Below, one piece after another: positions 35,759 through 46,549 of a stretch of 64,000 nt of DNA. Position 1 is the stretch's first letter; each line of letters begins with the position of its first letter. The stretch is taken from positions 172,127,165 to 172,191,164 of the forward strand of contig OY821521.1 in assembly GCA_963682025.1 (NCBI GenBank). Reading direction: 5' to 3'. Made by a program: the position numbers and the translations under genes. The notes under the pieces are model-generated. The model did not search any database, was not told the DNA's origin, and worked only from the letters and a program-made list of their open reading frames with translations. This stretch comes from Cordilura impudica (lineage: Eukaryota > Arthropoda > Insecta > Diptera > Scathophagidae).

Positions 35759-37492
35759 CATAAAATAGTGAGATTAACTAAATTGTATAAAAGTTCATAA
35801 TGAACATAGGGCGTCTACAAATTCTCTCCATTTGGAACGATCCTTGGCTAGCGACTTAATTTGATTCCAAGACAAGTTGCAACTTTGACCTTCGTTTCTC
35901 ACCATCCTCACCCAGGTGTTACGCGGGCGACCAGGATTGCGGTGACCTTGCGGGTTCCATTCAAGAGCCGCTCTGGTGATTTCATTGGTCGGTCTTCTTA
36001 GTGTGTGGACTATCCAAGACCATTTACGGCGTTTGATTTCAATATCAATAGGTTCACAACGGGCTAGATATAAAAGTTGTTCATTAGTTACCCAGCATGG
36101 CCAGAAGATACGTAGAATCTGTCTAAGGCAACGATTTCTTTGGGTGGCCTGTGTTGTACTCCATGTTGTGCAACTGTATAGCAGGACAGACTTAACACTG
36201 CAGTTAAATATTCGCAGTTTCGTAGCTTTTGAGATGTTGTTTGCACGCCAGACTTTATTTAATGAGTGAAATGCGACTCTAGCCTTGTTGATGCGTTCCT
36301 CTATATCTTTTCCAGAGCCACCATCTTTTGTTATGCAACTACCCAGGTAGCAAAAATAGTCAACGTCCTCAATAAGATCTTCGTGCAATATGAGAGGTGT
36401 TGAGTTGTTTGTACCGATTCTCATTAGTTTTGTCTTATTAACGTTGACTCTAAGACCTACTTTTCTTGCGTTTCTGTCAAGACATATGAGCTTCTGTTCG
36501 ATATCTTCAAACCGATGGGCCATCATGCATAAATCATCTGCGTAGTCAATATCATTAAGACGTTCACGTAGGTTCCAACGTATGCCATTCGGAGCTTCGA
36601 TGTTTGTGTGCTCCATGACTCCATCTAAGAGTATTAGAAATAAAGTCGACGATAGAACTTACCCCTGTCTGACACCCTCATTATGTTCAAATGAACGGCT
36701 CTCTTGTCCGCAGAATCAGACTCTACATTCGGCACCATTGTAAAGTTCACGAATGAGATCAATGATCTTATCGGGTACGCCTTTACTCTTAAGGGCAGCC
36801 CATATTGCCGGTCTGTATACGGTGTCAAAGGCGCGCTCAAAATCTACAAACAGCATATAGAGGTGGTTATTGAACTCTTGCGATTGCTCTATAATAATTC
36901 GTAGAGTATTTATATGGTCCGCGCATGATCGACCAGGCCTAAAACCCGCTTGCTCCTGACGTAACAGCGGTTCAACAATTGGTGTTATTCTTTGCAAAAG
37001 AAGTAGGGCCATTACTTTGTTGATAACGTTTAGCAATGTAATCCCTCGCCAGTTCTTGCAGTAACTCAGATCACCCTTCTTGGATATAGTGATGATCACC
37101 CCAGCCTTCCAACATTCTGGGATAATATTGCTCTGCCATGCAGACTGTATTATTGGCAAGAGCACCTCAGCAATGGGGCCAGCACCATATTTCAGCAGTT
37201 CAGCCTGTACTGTGTCGGGACCGGCAGACTTTTATTCCTTCAAATTGCACAATGTTGAAAATATTTCCTGGTAGGATGGTGGAGATGTAGCTATTTCCCT
37301 GCGAGGATTATAATGGCGAGAGAGCCAAGGGCAGCCATTTAAGTTAAATTCTGAGTTATTGTTTTGTGATATACCAGAGGTGAAAAATTCTTGCCAGCGT
37401 TCTAGTTTCTCTTCAGTCGTAGTGAGATCACGACCATGTTTATCGTTTAGCATGGAGATATTCTTGATATTTCTGCCTCCTAGATCTTTAGA
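35717..37492 (-). mobile_element. 5'-truncated LINE with 10 bp target duplication
   Basis: Flanked by TCCCATACAA at 35707-35716 and 37493-37502, sequence belonging to the family E unit it interrupted. The 3' end on the minus strand is an (AT)n tail (35717-35755), as in LINEs that end in short tandem repeats rather than poly-A. The 5' end is truncated within the protein upstream of the reverse transcriptase. About 1.78 kb. Confidence 0.9.
35795..37492 (-). pseudogene. LINE reverse transcriptase, C-terminal ~565 codons
   Basis: One continuous frame from the truncation point to the stop at 35795, broken by three in-frame stops (37232, 36716 and about 36658). Visible RT motifs in order: KSAGPDTVQAELLKYG just after the first stop, IPECWKAGVI, NWRGITLLN, AGFRPGRSCADHI, FVDFERAFDTV (catalytic Asp) and DIDYADDLCMM (YADD catalytic box). 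After a thumb region comes IKRRKWSWIVHTLRRPTNEI and GHRNPGRPRNTWVR, a tail seen in RTE-like and related elements. The endonuclease is absent because of 5' truncation. Clade is uncertain. The frame-preserving decay suggests a fairly young insertion. Confidence 0.9.
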
Positions 37493-37502
37493 TCCCATAC
37501 AA

Positions 37503-37653
37503 AGTAAATATAAAATTTCATATATCTGGAGTACTGTAATAGTGAGAGACTTGTGACCTTGCGTGAGCCCATATGTTATTCATATGATTAGTCAAAAAAA
37601 AGGAAGTGATCGGAGCAGTGGGCGTAGCACCGCCCATACACAGTAAGTATATC
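37503..37653. repeat. Family E array, part 2
   Basis: Continues directly from the LINE target site: AAGTAAATATAAAATTTCAT, GAGTACTGTAATAGTGAGAG, and GTGGGCGTAGCACCGCCCAT near 37620. Confidence 0.7.
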
Positions 37654-38036
37654 GGGCCTATTCCCGTTGGCGTTGTCGTTTTAATTGTTGTTTCTATGTC
37701 GTTGTCGTTTTTATCGTCGCTTCGTTCCTAAATTGGCATTCTTGAAATATATTGAAACGAAGAAGAGAAGTTGTCGGACAGAAGTTATTTCGGACACTAA
37801 TTTTTCAATTTGCTGCACTCTCGTCATTTTTATTTCTAATTTAATTTTTTGTAGTCGTTTCAACTTCGATACTAACGATGGTGACGACAGAAAATAACGT
37901 TTCTTTGTCGTTATTATCTTCATTTCAAAATGGAGAATACCAATATATTTTCGATACATGTCGATAACGCTAACAGTGATGCCAAACTGTCGTTTTAAAT
38001 TTGTTTTCAAACGACAACGCCAATGGGAATAGGCCC
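37654..38036. mobile_element. 383 bp MITE with GGGCCTATTCCC ends
   Basis: Terminal inverted repeats of about 28 bp: GGGCCTATTCCCGTTGGCG on the left and GGGCCTATTCCCATTGGCG inverted from the right, both continuing TTGTCGTTT. Flanked by ATC on both sides (37651-37653, 38037-38039), consistent with a 3 bp target duplication. The interior has further GTCGTT-type inverted motifs. No transposase. Open frames inside are on overlapping strands and non-coding. Confidence 0.85.
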
Positions 38037-38180
38037 ATCATGTAACTGGTGTACTATAAAAGGGAAAGCCTCAATACTTTACATGAGTCTATCAGATAAA
38101 AAAAAAGGGCGGGATGGGATAAGTGGGCATGGCACATCCTATACAAAGTACATTATCAATGTGAGTAGTCATGGAAAATA
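38037..38180. repeat. Family E array, part 3
   Basis: GTACTATAAAAGGGAAAGCC, GGGCGGGATGGGATAAGTGG, GCATGGCACATCCTATACAA. One diverged unit. Confidence 0.65.
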
Positions 38181-38187
38181 TGGGCAG

Positions 38188-38360
38188 AATCGCCAAATTC
38201 AAAAATCGCCGAAATCAGAAATCGCCAAATCAAATAAAACCAAAACCGAAAATCGCGAAAAACAAAAATCTTCAAAATCAAAAATGGGCAAAATAAAAAA
38301 TCGCTAAAAATCAAAAATCGCTAAAAAATCAAAATTCGCTAACATGAAAAATTGCCAAAT
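38188..38360. repeat. (AAAATCGCCAAAATCA)n short tandem repeat
   Basis: Imperfect runs of AAATCGCCAAAT, AAAAATCGCTAAAAATC and similar words. The open frame at 38023-38307 derives from it. Confidence 0.8.
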
Positions 38361-38550
38361 GATATTCTAAATTCAAGGCCAATAGTTAAGTGTTACCCGA
38401 TTTGATTTGGAAAATCCATGTTCTTCTCATGGGCAGCTACACATATGTAACTTACTCTAGAGTAAGAACGCCAAAAAATTTATAATTGTTGAACCGAATG
38501 ATAAAACAAAATATATTTTATATCAGCAACCATTGAAATATAAAAATCAA

Positions 38551-39390
38551 GGTTCAGAAAATACACACATCAAACACACAATGCTCTGTTCTAAAGCAGC
38601 CAACACATATTTTTATTTTCATATCAATTATGTGTGTTTCTAAATTTTGTATGGTGCCGAACACAAACATGACTGTGTTTCGTTTTAATATTTCGTTATC
38701 TACACGAACATTTTTTTATCGCGTATTTTTTGTTTTTAACACACATAAATCACACAGATTCGAGTGTAGCTTTATTTAAGTTAATTTTCTTGCACGTGTA
38801 CTGCTAAAAAACAGAATATGTTCTTCAACGCGTACAATTAAAAAATTAAAATATTCACTAGCGATCAGAAAAAACGAAATTTAGTCATAAACAACATATA
38901 AAATTTCTCTGTTTTCTATTTTATTTCTGTCTTTTTTTATTTTATTTTTTTTATTTTCATTTTTATTTTTTTAGAACTGCTAATGAATTATTTTAGATTT
39001 CTTTTAATAGATTTGGCTGAAACAATTGTTGTCGTTGTTATAGGGGTATTTCAGATTTTTCCAATCGCGAGTGGATAATTTTTAATGTTAAGCTGTTCGC
39101 GTTTTTCTTTTTAGCAGTACACGTGCAAGAAAACGAACTTAAAATAAAACTACACTCGAATCTGTGTGGTTTATATGTGTTCGAAACAAAAAATACGTTA
39201 TAGAAAAATGTTCTGTAGATAACGAAATATTAAAACGAAACACAGTCATCATTGTGTTCGGCACCGTACAAAATTTAGAAACGCACATAATTGATATGAA
39301 AATAAAAATATGTGTTTGTTGGTCTGAGCTATGTTTTTTTACATATATGTACGGGTTTTTTATTCAGTGTGTGTTTTTTTTCTGAACTCT
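38551..39390. mobile_element. Foldback element with ~265 bp inverted arms
   Basis: The left arm (38551-38815) and right arm (39105-39390) are inverse copies. Left blocks TTCAGAAAATACACACA, GACTGTGTTTCGTTTTAATA, CACAGATTCGAGTGTAG and TTGCACGTGTACTGCTAAAA appear in reverse order and orientation on the right. A ~290 bp AT-rich loop separates them. No transposase and no clear target duplication. The open frame at 39164-39385 lies in the arm. Confidence 0.85.
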
Positions 39391-39534
39391 GATAAAAATA
39401 TAAAATAAATAGTATAAAATGAATTAATTGCAAAATACACACTTCGTAGGAAAAATTGATTATGAAATACAAAATATGACAATAAGTCCCGGTAGGTAGT
39501 AGCGAAGCGCGACAGTACATACTCTTATGAAATA

Positions 39535-41209
39535 CAGTGTGCAGCAAAAGTCAAGGTACCCCAGTTTAATTAAAATAATTTGTAAAATATATCCATGTAT
39601 AAAAATGTATAAAAAAAATAAGTTATATTTATTTTTCTCCCATGTATTGACATCTATTCTACAACATAACAAAAAATTAGAAACATGTTCAGCAAAACAA
39701 AAAAGATATAATTCGGAAATCATGAAAACACCATATTTTTATGTAGCAAAAGTCTTGGTACCCTTTAGAAAAAAAGAAAACTAATCAAAATATATATTGA
39801 TATTGCATTACAATGCTTTACTTAATATTTTGTAGGATATCCCTTAAGGCGTAAAACTTCGTTTAAACGATTTGGCATTGAGTAAACAAGTTTTTTTGTT
39901 TACTCTCCGGATATTTGCTGCCATTCACTCAAAAGCACATCTTTCAGCTGACTTTTATTAGAAATCTTATGGCATCGCAGTCGTTTTTCCAAGTGATCCC
40001 ACAAGTGCTCATATCGGGACTTTGCGGAGGGGTTTTAAGCATATGGGGTGTGTTGTATGCTATCCACATCTTAACGTCATCAGCAGTGTGCTTAGGATTA
40101 TTGTCCTATTGGAAGTAATAATCATTACGAATTTTCAATTTTTCAGCACTTTGGTTAAGATTATTTTTCAGAATATTAAGGTAAATCGTTTTGTTCATTA
40201 TTTCGTCGATAAATACCAAATTACCTACTCCTGCTGCTGAGATACAGCCCCAAACCATGACACCAACACCTCCATGCTTCACTGTTTTACGCATGGTCTT
40301 CGGCTTAAGTTCTTCCAACGGTTTTCTCCATACCAGAACACGTCCATCTGAGCCCAAAATATTGTATTTTGATTCGTCCGAGAATATAACCTTATCCCAA
40401 AATTCATTTGTTTTGCTTTTGTATTCGTTGGCGAAATCTGTACGCTTCTTTCTATTTGTTTCGTTAACGAAAGGCTTTTTGCGAGCTGTACGAGCATTGT
40501 AACTGGCCCTTTTGATTGATCTACGTAATGTGTCTGCAGAAACACTCTTGTCAAAGGATTCCTTCAACTCTGCAGCTATCTTAGGTGCACTTGTAAATGG
40601 ATCCTTTTTAATAATAGCCTCTATTTTTCTTTCATCTCTATTACTTAACTTTGGGGGACGTCCAGTTCGTGGTTTATGCCTTTTTTCTTTTTTGAAGCGG
40701 TTTATAATTTTTTGTATAGTCGATTTGCTTCTTTTTACTTATGGTAGAAATTTCGGAGAAGGATTTTCCCGTTTTGTGGCTATTTATTATTATTTCTCGT
40801 TCCTCAATTGTTAATTCATTTCTAAACATTTTTTTGAATCATTTTACTTCACTTTAATTAATAAAACAATACTTTTTTAAGCTTCTTTCCAAATATAATT
40901 GCTTTAAAAATGTTCCGTTATGAATAATAAAAGAGAATTTTAAAAACAATAGAGTTGCCACCAATTATACAAAAATGTTTTAAATGGGTACCAAGACTTT
41001 TGCTGCGTAAAAATATGGAGTTTTCATGATTTTCGAATTATATATTTTTTGTTTTGCTGAACATGTTTCTAATTTTTTGTTATGTTGTAGAATAGATGTT
41101 AATACATGGGAGAAAAATAAATATAACTTATTTTTTTATGAATTTTTTTTGACATATTTTACAAACTGTTTTAATCAAACTGGGGTAGCTTGACTTTTGC
41201 TGCACACTG
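39535..41209 (-). mobile_element. Tc1-like transposon with IR/DR ends
   Basis: 1675 bp flanked by TA (39533-39534, 41210-41211). The terminal repeat is CAGTGTGCAGCAAAAGTCAA. A second internal copy of the repeat core, GTAGCAAAAGTCTTGGTACC, lies about 210 bp inside each end (39743 and 40986 inverted). The ~230 bp inverted repeats therefore each carry two direct repeats, the IR/DR layout of some Tc1 elements. Inserted in the family E region. Confidence 0.93.
39900..40829 (-). pseudogene. Tc1-like transposase, nearly intact, inactivated
   Basis: The start Met at 40829 opens MFRNELTIEEREIIINSHKT with a helix-turn-helix region. A frameshift near 40735 follows, then KSTIQKIINRFKKEKRHK and GRPPKLS (AT-hook-like). 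The open segment 40567-40106 contains VIFSDESKYN (first catalytic Asp, codon near 40378) and KHGGVGVMVWGCISAAG. Just after YYFQ a TAG (40106-40108) precedes DNNPKHTA, the second Asp. Next come KTPPQSPDM and, after a small deletion that removes the NPI part and shifts frame, EHLWDHLEKRL with the third acidic residue, ending SEWQQISGE and TAA at 39900. About 310 codons against about 340 usual. It is disabled by a frameshift, a stop and the deletion. Confidence 0.92.
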
Positions 41210-41653
41210 TATATCTTGAGTAATATAAAAGAGTTATAATACTTTGTGTGAGTTCACAGGTTATTAGTGTGAGTAGCCGTACTGAAAATAGGCGGTATCG
41301 CCTAGGCTTGGCACATCCCATACAAAATAGTTATTGAATATCATATAATTCGATTACTGTGACAATTACTTCACTGAGCTAAAGAAAAAACAGAAAAGAT
41401 TTTGAAAACTTGAGGTTTTTAGGTAACATAAAAAAGCATTCAGAGGCAAATTTTTAAAGGGATAGAATTTGAAAAAGATTTGACTCATAAATGAGTATTT
41501 TTTAAATCCATGTGTTAAGAAAGATAAAAAATTTTTAAAGAAGAATTTAGAAGAATCACCTATTGAACTATGTTGTATTGAACATTACTTGTAGTATTTA
41601 AAAATAATGCATTTGAAGACTTAGAATTAAATTGTCTGGGATACTTATTCTTA
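41210..41653. repeat. Family E array, part 4, and flank
   Basis: 41212-41380 is one family E unit (TTGAGTAATATAAAAGAGTT, GTGTGAGTAGCCGTACTGAA, CTTGGCACATCCCATACAAA). The remaining AT-rich sequence to 41653 is unrecognised. Confidence 0.6.
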
Positions 41654-42045
41654 CTAGTATAGCCCAGCACAGGAAATTCGAGTGCAAATTCTAGGAAATA
41701 TTATTTTTTTATTCAATTTGTGTATTTCAATGTTTTTTAATCGATATATATAAAAAATTTATGAATATTTAAATGAGCCTAAAGGTAGTTTAATCAATTT
41801 TAGCAATTAACAATTCAACACAAAGCGTCTGATATGTAATTTAAGTCATTCGCATTAACAGGGTGCAACGAATTATTTTATTTTGTTTAATTTAATATAT
41901 TTTTAAGAAAGATTAAACATAAATTTTATCATTCTCAGCTTCTCCTCCATATGAACTATAATTAAGCCAATTTTCACACTCCTCCGTGCCCGCATATTGC
42001 TTAAAAAGGGAACTAAAAATTTACTTTTATGTTTTCATATATAGA
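41654..42045 (-). mobile_element. Helitron-like element, family B (copy 3)
   Basis: CTAG at 41654, hairpin GGAAATTCGAG (first arm mutated), body as in the other B copies, 5' end TCTATATATG on the minus strand. It is part of a tandem duplication with the following 430 bp. Confidence 0.8.
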
Positions 42046-42590
42046 TTTCCTATTTCGAAGATAAAAGTACCAATTCTATATACCGAAAAAGTGCATATTT
42101 CCCCTCTCAAGTTACATTTACTATATATTGCACAATATATGTATTGCGTTACCAACTCTTTCAATGTTTTTTTAATCTATATATATAAAAATTTTATGGA
42201 TATTTACATGAGCATAAATGTATGTTAATCAATTTTAGCAATTCACAATTCAACACAGAGCATCTGATATATAATTCAAATCATTCGCATTAACAGGGTG
42301 TAACAAATTATTATAAATATTTTATTTTATTTAATTTAATATATTTTTAAGACAGATTAAACATAAATTTTATCATTCTCAGCTTCTCCTCCATATGATC
42401 TATAACTATGGCAATTTACACACTCCTCCGTGCCCGCATATTGCTTAAAAAGGGATCTAAATATTTACCTTGACGTATTAATATATAGATTTCCTATTTC
42501 GAAGACAAAAATCCATATTTCCCCTCTCAAGTTACATTTACTATATATTGCACAATATATGTATTGCGCTATCAAATTTCTGTTGATTGA
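41726..42590. repeat. Tandem duplication, unit ~434 bp
   Basis: Unit 1 starts TTTCAATGTTTTTTAATCG at 41726, unit 2 at 42160. Each contains the inner part of a family B Helitron, its 5' end and about 110 bp of flank (CGAAGACAAAA, CCCCTCTCAAGTTACATTTA, TGCACAATATATGTATTGCG). Unit 1 has a ~20 bp extra segment near 42067. The frames 41986-42228 and 42430-42618 both start MPAYCLKR and are repeat shadows. Confidence 0.88.
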
Positions 42591-43599
42591 TAAAACAGTG
42601 TCAATTTTAATATTCTAAAATAAGCTTTCGCCAGAATATTTTCGGTCTCATTGACTGTAATCAACATATTGAATATATGTTTTTTTTTTGTGATAGATTT
42701 AAATTTTAATGTAATTTTTTAAGATTCCAGCGTTTACTATAAAACTTTAATTTTTAAATTATAAAACTTTTTGTCAATCTTACTCCTTTCCTTAGCTCTT
42801 GCTCTTATTAGTTGATTTTCTTTACGTTGTTCTCGCAACTCATTTCTTTCTTCCTTTGATAATTTTTTCAAAAACATTGCTAAACTTTCCGCTTAAAGTT
42901 ATAGAAAACAACTAAATTGAAAAGAAAAACCCAACCATATTCCAATGGTTAAATTCGTTAGAAAATCAATCACTTTTTCAAACTAATTTCCTATTATTTT
43001 TTTTTTTATTATTATATTCTTTTGCTACGTTATTGAACATTTACTACGTTATCACGCACAAAACTATCACAAATTGACACGCATCATTAAATATTGAATA
43101 GGTCTTTGCCAAACAAAAATATAAATCAATATTGCTGAACTTACCTTCCATTATTTGCAATTTCCAATAATAATTACATTTAAATTGAATGAATATATCA
43201 GAATGAAATAAATCCTTTATTTGTTGGTATTTAAAAGACTTTTAAAAATATGTACGAGTGTGTCTGCAATTGTTCGAAAAGCTTGTTGAAATGACAATAT
43301 TTGTTTTTTATATTTCTTTATAATTACTTTTTTTTTTATTTTCAATTTCTTCAGCAATATGTAAACAAGAACAAACTAAATAGCTTTCATGAAATTTCAA
43401 AATACTTTGAAAACTTTAGGGCTTGCATGTGTGTTGCTTAAATTATTATTTACTTCGAATACCGAATGTGGTTTGAAGATTCTTGACAATGTGTCTGAAA
43501 AATTTCAGGACTTATATTTTTTGGTCAGAGTTTGAACTTTATAAAATATAGGCTCGTTTAGGAGTACCTCAAAATTGTATGTTTTAAGAGGGATTTAAG
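42591..43599. other. Intergenic, mostly unrecognised
   Basis: AT-rich, apart from the small basic open frame listed separately (42737-42877). No repeat ends were seen. Confidence 0.4.
42737..42877 (-). CDS. Small highly charged open frame, unknown
   Basis: 46 codons on the minus strand from ATG 42877 to TAG 42737. Residues 1-36 read as a strongly charged, probably helical stretch (KKLSKEERNELREQRKENQL then IRARAKERSK). Composition differs from surrounding chance frames, which are Phe/Ile/Asn/Lys-rich. No family was recognised. It could be an exon, a transposon leftover or chance. Confidence 0.2.
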   Translation of the reverse strand: MFLKKLSKEERNELREQRKENQLIRARAKERSKIDKKFYNLKIKVL

Positions 43600-45360
43600 T
43601 CACGGTACTGTCTGAAGAATTGCATTATATTAAGGGTGCTTAGAGTAAGGAATTTTTACCATAGAGAATTCACTTTAAATTTTGCGATATTATTCCCATA
43701 GAAAACCCTAAAAATTAGAACTTTCTGAGGAAATTTTAATACAAAATTTTTCTAAGACTCTGAGGAATTTTGAATAAAAATTCTTTGATTCTGCGGAATT
43801 TTTAATATAGTAAAACTCTCAGATTCTTTGAAATTTTTCATAAAGAAAAGTTCACACATTTTAAAAATTTTTTTCGTATTAGACAATTTTCAGATTCTGA
43901 GGAATTTTGACTATAGAAAAATTTCAGTTCTGAGGAATTTCTACTGAAAAGTAATTCACAAAGAAAAATTATTAGATTCTGAAGAATTCTGAGAATAAAA
44001 TAATTTGCCGCTGTTGAGCAATTTTTGCTAAGAAAAGTTATCAGATTTGGAGGAATTTTTAAAATAAAAAAATCTCAGATTGTTATAAGATTTTAAGTAA
44101 ATTTTAATAGAAAAAATTCTCGGATCAGTGGAATTTTTAATACAGAAAATTTCTCAGATTCTTTGTCTTTTTTTATAAATAAAAATTCTCAGATTCTTTG
44201 GAGTTTCTTATATAGAAAACTTCTACAGATTCTGAGGAGTTTTTACTATAAAAAAATTCTCAGATTCTGAGGAATTTTTACTATAGAAAGATTGTCAGAT
44301 TCTTAGCAATTTCTAACATAAAGCAATTATTAGATTTTAAGGCATTTTTAGAATATAAAAATAATTAGGTTCTGAAGAATTTTGTAATAAAAAATTTTGC
44401 AGCTTCTGGGAACTTTTACTAAAAAAATTCTCAGATTCTGAACAATTTTTACAATAGAACAATTCTAAGCAAGAATTGAAGAATTTTTGCAGAAGTAAAA
44501 AATTATCAGATTTTAAGGAATTTTGTAGTTAAAGTTTTTTATTACAAATTATTTATAAAAAAAAATCCCAGATCTGAGGAATTTTTACTAGATAAGAATT
44601 GTTATATTCTTAGCAATTTTTTCAATATAATAATTATTATATTCTAAAGAATTTTTAAATTAGAAATATTATCAGATTTTGAGGAATTTTTACTTAAGAA
44701 AAATTTTTAAGCTCTGATCAATTTTTACTATAGAAAAATTTGAAGCAATTGCCCAGATTCTGAAGAATTTTTACTAAAAAGAAAGAATTATCAGATTTTG
44801 AGAAATTTTTAAATTTAAAAAAAATCTCAGACTTTGAGGTATTTTTAACACAAACAAATTAATTAATTTATATTTAAATAGAAAATAATTTTCAGATCTG
44901 AGGAATTTTTAATATAGAAAAATTTTCAGATTTTGAGAAATTTAGTATACACAAAAATTATCAGATTCTATGGAATTTTCGTAGAAAAAAAATTTTTAGA
45001 ATTATTAGTATGTTAAATTTACAGATTCTGAGGAATTTATACTACAAAAAAAATCACTGAATATGAAAAATTTTTGCTGTACAAAATTATCTGTGACTTT
45101 AAACTATAAAAGACTTGTTAGATTCTGAGGAATTTTTAGTATAAAAAAATTTTTCTTCTAGATTCTGAAGAATTTTAAAATGAAAAAATTTGCATTTTCG
45201 GAGGATTTTTTACTAAGAAGAATTCTCAGATTCTGACTAATTTTTACTTAAGATATTTTTTTAGATTATGATAAATTTTTACTATAGAAAAATTTTAAAT
45301 AATTGCCCGGAAGAATTTTAACTAAAAAACAATTATCAGATTTTGAGGAATCGAGGTATT

Positions 45361-45672
45361 TTTAAATTTACTCAAATGCCGTTTTTTTTTTTTTCTGACA
45401 ATAAATGGTTCACTTTATTTGCATTTTTTTTTTCGAAAAGTATATTTTTCTTTATATTCTGAATTAAAAGCAATTGAAAGGTCTCAAAGTCGAGCACTCG
45501 TAAATCACAAGTTTTTTGCATTTTGTGAACACAGTTCATTGAGACCTTTGGATTGATGTATAAGATTAGATTGCTTTTAATATATGATATATAAAAAAAA
45601 ATACACTTTTCGAAAAAAGTGCAAGTAAAATGCGACATTTTTTGTCAAAGAAAACGGCATAAGTAAATTTAA
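45361..45672. mobile_element. MITE/foldback element in the satellite
   Basis: Outer inverted repeats TTTAAATTTACT..ATGCCGTTTT (left) and AAACGGCATAAGTAAATTTA (right). Long imperfect arms contain TTCGAAAAGT, AATTAAAAGCAAT and AAAGGTCTCAA with inverse partners. About 300 bp and unlike the surrounding satellite, which resumes after it. The antisense frame at 45372-45638 covers it and is not a gene. Confidence 0.75.
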
Positions 45673-46549
45673 ATAAAAAATAATTTTAGATCTCAGGAAT
45701 TTTCAATTTAGAAAAATTCTCAGATTTTGAGGAAATTTTTATACAGAAAAAAAAATTCTCAAAATCTGAGCAGTTTTTACTATAAAAAATTCTCAGATAC
45801 TAAGGAATTTATACTATAAAAAAAAAACTAACAGAATATGGAAAATTTTTACTATAAAAATTCTCAGATCCTGGGGAATTTTTATAATAGAAAAATTTTT
45901 AAATTCTGTGGATTTTTCGTATAAAAACATATCTAGCTTCTGAGGAATTTTTACTAAAGAAGAATTTTCAGATATTAGTAAAATTTTTCTATAGAAAAAT
46001 TCTTAGAGTCCAAGGATTGTGAGGAATTTTTCAATAGAATAATTATTAGTTTAGAAAAAATCTCATATTCTGAGAAATCTTTAGTCAAGGAAAATTTTTA
46101 GATTTAGGATTTTTTATGATTCTTTACTAAAGTAAATTGCTCAGATTGTGAGAAATTCTTAGCATACAAAAATTGTTAGATTCTTGTAAAGAAAATTCTT
46201 AAATTCTGAGGAATTTTTTTTTTTGTTACATATTCTGAGCAATTTTCAGTAAAGAGGTATTTCCAAGAACCATATATGGTCCTTGGTACTTCTACTTTAA
46301 TAAAATTCTCAGATTCTGTTATTACAATAATACTCAGATTTTTTAAAAATTTTACAATAGAATAATTCTCCGATCCTGCAGAATTTTTGGAATAAAAAAA
46401 TTCTCAGACTGTAAGAAATTTTTACAACAGAAAAATTCTCAAATGTTGTAGAGTTTTAAAAATAAAAATTTTCAGATTCGGAGGAATTTTTACAAAAGGA
46501 AATTTCTGGATTCTGAGAAATTTTTACTAAAAAAAATTCTCAGTCTCTC

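Noticed and set aside
45372..45638. 88-codon minus-strand frame
   Set aside because: It lies entirely within the near-palindromic MITE; no domain is recognised.
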